Below are positions 6,559 through 9,007 of a DNA stretch of 9,007 nt, piece after piece. Below the pieces are notes generated by a model. The model did not search any database. It worked only from the letters and a program-made list of their open reading frames with translations, and was not told where the DNA came from. This DNA is from an uncultured Collinsella sp. (GTDB lineage: Bacteria; Actinomycetota; Coriobacteriia; Coriobacteriales; Coriobacteriaceae). Positions within the stretch are counted from its first letter, which is position 1. Each line of letters starts with the position of its first letter. Made by a program: the position numbers and the translations under genes. The stretch is from assembly GCA_900554495.1 (NCBI GenBank), contig USHR01000064.1, positions 1-9,007 of the forward strand, read 5' to 3'.

Positions 6559-6589
6559 ATGTGACAGAGGGGCTGTCCCTTTGTCACAT
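6559..6589. repeat. REP-like imperfect hairpin, copy 3
   Basis: Fourteen pairs with two G-T pairs (6567/6581, 6572/6576) surround a CTG loop. CCCTTTGTCAC on the right arm repeats the CCTTTGTCAC of copy 1. The stem touches the stop codon of the HAD gene (6589-6591), so it could act as a 3' mRNA end for that gene. No T tract follows on the minus strand. Confidence 0.72.
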
Positions 6590-7446
6590 TATTCGATGAC
6601 GGTGCGGGAGTTTTGCTTGTGCATGGTGGCGAGCATGTGTTTGGGAACGGCGTGGACCATGCAACTGCCGATAGTCGCGCTCGCGGCGGCCTTGGCTGCA
6701 TCGCTTGCGTTTTTGGTCGCGTAGCTGTGGCGGAAGCGTTTGAGCATGGCGATATCGTTGCCGCCGTCGCCGTAGACCGCGACCTCATCCTCGGCAATAC
6801 CGTAGTAGCCCGCCAGCCAGGCCACGCTCTTGCCCTTGTTGCACGCCGCATCCGTAATCTCGAACATCACCGGATCGAACGGCGCGTTGACCACGCGGTC
6901 CGATCGCTCGGCCAAATATGCTTTAAGGTCACGCTCCAGCTCGGGCGAGGTCACGCGGCAGTTGATCTTGCACACATCGTGGCGCAGGATGTCACCGATC
7001 GACTGATCGAAATATTGCTCCTCGTGATACCCGCCACGTGCACGCATGCCACGCATCACGATACGCTTGATAGGGCTGTCCTTTTTAAAGCCCGCCTGAT
7101 GCATCTCGAACGAGCCGCTCGAGAACATGCCATCGGGCGTGGAGCAATCAAAGCAAATGTCCGGAAACTCCTTGAGCAGTTCCTCGGTGATCTGCGGGTC
7201 AATGATCCAGGTTTTGAGCACCTCGCCATGACTGTCGCGCACGATGGATCCATTGGAGCAGCAGGCGTCAAGCGCCAGGCCCGTAAAGCCATGCTCGCCG
7301 ATCGGCAGCGTCGAGCGTCCGGTCGCGGGAACCACATGCAGGCCAGCTTCGGTCAGCTCGCGAATGGCACGGCGGATGGTCCCATCCGCCTCATGCAGGG
7401 CGTTCAGCAGCGTTCCGTCTAAGTCACTCGCAAACATCTTGATCAT
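6589..7446 (-). CDS. Cof-type HAD-superfamily phosphatase
   Basis: This 285-residue protein is a haloacid-dehalogenase-fold hydrolase, probably acting on a phosphorylated metabolite in the cytoplasm. Motif I is DLDGT (8-12), with D8 as nucleophile and D10 as acid/base. Motif II lies in PATGRS (40-45). Motif III is the lysine in NKGKSVAWL (203-211, K204 or K206). Motif IV is GDGGND (226-231), which binds magnesium. The long segment between motifs II and III (about 80-195) is a C2B cap that sets the substrate, which I cannot name. Length is normal for the Cof family. The start is ATG at 7446 (MIKMFASDLDG), with an AAGGAGAGG-type SD just upstream. A terminator separates it from the genes on its right, so it is probably transcribed alone. 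The usual late-motif asparagine-aspartate pair is present, so it should be active. Confidence 0.93.
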   Translation of the reverse strand: MIKMFASDLDGTLLNALHEADGTIRRAIRELTEAGLHVVPATGRSTLPIGEHGFTGLALDACCSNGSIVRDSHGEVLKTWIIDPQITEELLKEFPDICFDCSTPDGMFSSGSFEMHQAGFKKDSPIKRIVMRGMRARGGYHEEQYFDQSIGDILRHDVCKINCRVTSPELERDLKAYLAERSDRVVNAPFDPVMFEITDAACNKGKSVAWLAGYYGIAEDEVAVYGDGGNDIAMLKRFRHSYATKNASDAAKAAASATIGSCMVHAVPKHMLATMHKQNSRTVIE

Positions 7447-7474
7447 GGGCGTGCCTCTCCTTCGTCTGCACGAT

Positions 7475-7480
7475 ATTGTA
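7475..7480 (-). promoter_or_regulatory. Candidate -10 of the HAD gene
   Basis: TACAAT on the minus strand (5/6 to consensus) lies about 30 bases upstream of the HAD ATG. A poor -35 (TTGGGG, 7502-7497) at 16 bases would fall inside the preceding hairpin. The -10 is credible; the -35 is not strong. Confidence 0.35.
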
Positions 7481-7487
7481 GACGAGA

Positions 7488-7517
7488 ACGGGCGTGCCCC
7501 AAGAGAGGCACGCCCGT
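7488..7517 (-). terminator. Strong hairpin between the PII remnant and the HAD gene
   Basis: ACGGGCGTGCC (7488-7498) pairs perfectly over 11 bases with 7507-7517 around an 8-base loop. It starts 16 bases after the stop of the PII remnant. On the minus strand the bases after the stem are TCTCGTCT, a weak T tract. It is probably the old terminator of the PII-type gene, still closing transcripts from the CmpB operon. Confidence 0.65.
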
Positions 7518-7533
7518 CAGGCGAAAGATTGTC

Positions 7534-7701
7534 CTACACCGCGGCGGGGCCGTGTTCGTCGGTACGGATGCGGATGACCTCCTCGACCGGCTCGACCCAA
7601 ATCTTGCCGTCTCCAACGGTGCCGCAATCTTGGAAACGGCGCGGCAACGGGCGCGAAACGAACGGGAAATACGCGAGCAAGGGAGCCGTGAGCGCGCCCA
7701 T
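7534..7701 (-). pseudogene. Remnant of a PII (GlnB/GlnK) nitrogen-regulatory protein gene
   Basis: A 55-codon minus-strand frame ends GTVGDGKIWVEPVEEVIRIR (27-46) and then TDEHGPAAV (47-55). That is the C-terminal signature of PII proteins: the B-loop (GDGKI) and the C-loop arginines (RIR). PII proteins are about 112 residues; the T-loop and everything before the B-loop are absent. The first ~25 residues (MGALTAPLLAYF...) do not look like PII. ATG at 7701 lies 5 bases after the CmpB stop and has no clear SD. I read it as a deletion remnant whose terminator hairpin survives downstream. A short expressed peptide cannot be excluded. A sequence joining error is unlikely, since no other PII part is nearby. 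Confidence 0.75.
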
Positions 7702-7706
7702 CCCGG

Positions 7707-8726
7707 CTAGCGCCGAAACAGCTCGTGGGCGCGGTCGCGGAGATTAGTTGCTCGAATGACACCTTCGTAGCGATTGATGCGCAGACGCGGGAAGGCATTG
7801 AAAAAGCGTAGGTCGCGGCGGCTGAGTGACACGCTCGGCACCGGACGGCTCATACGCTTGCCGGCAAGGCGACGACTGAGCGACGGACGCGGCATGCTCG
7901 GCGCGGCATCGGCCACGCGGCGGGCAGCGAGCGCCAGGCCGCGAGCACCATCCGAGATAAACGTCGGCATCGAAGCCTTCTCACGAAGGGCATCGAGCGT
8001 CGCGTCGCCCAGCTCGGCCAGCCACGCGTTAACGGCACGGCTGCGGATATGCGTCTGTGCCACCGAGTCGATCGCCGAATCGGGAATACGTTCGAGCATG
8101 GAGTCGGACGCATCGGCAAGCGACTCGTTGATGCGGTCGGCAAGGTCGGCGCGCACGCGCTCCAGCTGATCGGACAGACGCCGCCAGCTCGCCAACGAGC
8201 ACACTGCGTCGACCATCATCGCGACCGCGACGATAAAGGCGGACAGCCGCACAATCAGCACCGGCAGATGGCCAAGCAGCCCCAGCAATGCCGGCTCCAC
8301 TAAACGGCAAATGCACAGCGCACCCAGGCCAAACGCGCAGGCCCAGTACAGACAGATGCGTCCGTGCAGGTTAAACGGCAGGTGAGAATAGTCCCAAAAG
8401 CGAGCGCCTGTTGTTTTTTCCAGCAGCACGCCCACGCTGTACTCAATCACGCTGCATACGAGCGCTGCCGCGACAAACTGGCTCGACGCGTCAGGAATTC
8501 CGCGCAACAGCAGCCAGCAGGCAATGCCGCCCGCGCCATAGATGGGGCAGCACGGTCCCAGCAAAAAGCCGCTGTTGGCAAAGCGCCCGTGGTTGAGCAT
8601 GGCGCAGACTGTCGATTCCCATGCCCAGCCGCAGAAACCGTAGAAGGCAAACGAGAGCACCAGCGCCGAGAGCGGACAGGCGGCAAGCGTCGCGCCGTCA
8701 AATGCCATGTCGATCGCGGTCCCCAC
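7707..8726 (-). CDS. CmpB/DUF1113 family putative ABC transporter permease (membrane protein)
   Basis: This 339-residue membrane protein carries the DUF1113/CmpB signature: FYGFCGWAWEST (28-39), then GFLLGPCCPIYGAGG (53-67), then EYSVGVLLEKTTGARFWDYS (95-114) and NLHGRICLYWA (119-129). Hydrophobic segments at about 17-38, 61-75, 85-103, 126-141 and 145-177 suggest five or six membrane helices. Residues 178-339 form a charged cytoplasmic tail rich in Arg. The family is called an ABC permease by annotation, but transport has not been shown and the usual ATPase partner is absent here. The start is GTG at 8726 with GAGGAGAGGG upstream; the ATG at codon 7 lacks an SD. It follows the HD-domain gene by 3 bases, so the two are translationally coupled. 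Confidence 0.88.
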   Translation of the reverse strand: MGTAIDMAFDGATLAACPLSALVLSFAFYGFCGWAWESTVCAMLNHGRFANSGFLLGPCCPIYGAGGIACWLLLRGIPDASSQFVAAALVCSVIEYSVGVLLEKTTGARFWDYSHLPFNLHGRICLYWACAFGLGALCICRLVEPALLGLLGHLPVLIVRLSAFIVAVAMMVDAVCSLASWRRLSDQLERVRADLADRINESLADASDSMLERIPDSAIDSVAQTHIRSRAVNAWLAELGDATLDALREKASMPTFISDGARGLALAARRVADAAPSMPRPSLSRRLAGKRMSRPVPSVSLSRRDLRFFNAFPRLRINRYEGVIRATNLRDRAHELFRR

Positions 8727-8729
8727 CGT

Positions 8730-9007
8730 CTACCCTCTCCTCTTTTCGCTCGATTCGTCACTCACGCCATCGTCTGCCTCGTCCTTGCGCGGCAGACGGC
8801 CGGCGATCGTCTCGCGCAGAGCACACCATTTATCCGCCAGGCATACAATCCATGCCTCACGACACGTCGGCGGCACCGGCACCAGCGGAAACATATGGCG
8901 CACGATAATATTCCGCTCACGAGACGTCAGCTCAAAATCCTCTTCGGCTCGCGCCAGGGCAAAAAACGGGTGGCGAAAGCCATGCAGCCGATGGCTTGGG
9001 TCGGGAT
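8730..9007 (-). CDS. HD-domain phosphohydrolase-like protein, C-terminal part (5' end outside the window)
   Basis: An open minus-strand frame enters from the right edge and ends at TAG 8730-8732, leaving 91 codons. It contains HGFRHP (8-13), LTSRERNIIVRHMFPL (26-41) and REAWIVCLADKW (49-60). These match the downstream half of a short HD hydrolase domain found in many actinobacterial and clostridial proteins: the RHM histidine and the LADK aspartate at residue 58 occupy metal-ligand positions of the HD fold. The catalytic HD pair itself lies outside the window. The last ~20 residues are acidic then basic and probably disordered. The start cannot be seen. It is the first visible gene of the unit that continues into the CmpB-type gene. 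The substrate is unknown. Confidence 0.8.
   Translation of the reverse strand, partial: PDPSHRLHGFRHPFFALARAEEDFELTSRERNIIVRHMFPLVPVPPTCREAWIVCLADKWCALRETIAGRLPRKDEADDGVSDESSEKRRG

Noticed and set aside
5743..6588. CRISPR array in the repeat-rich stretch
   Set aside because: The hairpins are unevenly spaced, differ in their arms and have no constant-length spacers or cas genes.
6613..7422. 269-codon plus-strand open frame
   Set aside because: It is an antisense shadow of the HAD gene, whose catalytic motifs are all on the minus strand.
7517..7798. 93-codon minus-strand frame over the PII remnant
   Set aside because: It is the wrong frame: the neighbouring frame spells the PII C-terminus, and this one gives only Arg-rich text.
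8447..8761. 104-codon minus-strand frame starting MTNRAKRGE
   Set aside because: It is out of frame with both the HD-domain gene and the CmpB-type gene, and both of those have recognisable motifs.
1..9007. tRNA or rRNA genes
   Set aside because: I saw no rRNA-like blocks and no cloverleaf with a T-loop GTTCGA core on either strand; short tRNA-like matches cannot be fully excluded by eye.

Overview
The window looks like chromosomal DNA of a high-GC anaerobic actinobacterium of the Coriobacteriia, with Collinsella the best guess. That rests on the GC-rich coding style, the giant acyl-CoA dehydratase activase fusion with a TetR-family regulator in front of it, and the TTG/GTG starts preceded by strong Shine-Dalgarno (SD) sequences. 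It is an inference from gene character, not from a marker gene. Every protein gene I accept lies on the minus strand, so gene order runs from right to left.

Reading in the direction of transcription: (1) at 9007-7707, the C-terminal end of an HD-domain phosphohydrolase-like gene is followed after 3 bases by a CmpB/DUF1113-type membrane protein. (2) At 7701-7534 a 55-codon frame ends in the last ~30 residues of a PII (GlnB/GlnK) signalling protein and nothing else of it, so it looks like a gene remnant; a strong hairpin follows. (3) At 7446-6589 there is a Cof-type HAD phosphatase. (4) At 6588-5743 there is an AT-richer accessory stretch. (5) At 5742-233 there is a two-gene operon: a TetR-like regulator (TTG start) and, 11 bases later, a 1595-residue protein with two BcrA/BadF/HgdC ATPase domains, a DUF2229 region and HgdB-like cysteine-containing regions. 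A near-perfect hairpin with a T tract ends it.

The accessory stretch is the most interesting part. It holds three related imperfect hairpins (near 5849, 6260 and 6574) whose wobble pairs all favour folding of the plus strand. It also holds a 223-bp segment bounded by 29-bp inverted repeats, and a clear but very short gene of 41 codons (6117-5992) for a hydrophobic peptide with an arginine-rich tail. That small gene has an extended -10 promoter, a LexA/DinR-like SOS box over its -35, and an SD that can be hidden in a hairpin. A plausible convergent promoter points at its 3' end. Together these resemble an SOS-controlled type I toxin-antitoxin locus of the TisB kind. This is an inference from sequence layout and has not been tested.

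The regulator and activase probably form an autoregulated unit, because repeated GCACA/TGTGC half-sites lie just upstream of the regulator. The substrate of the activase/dehydratase-like protein cannot be read from the sequence.
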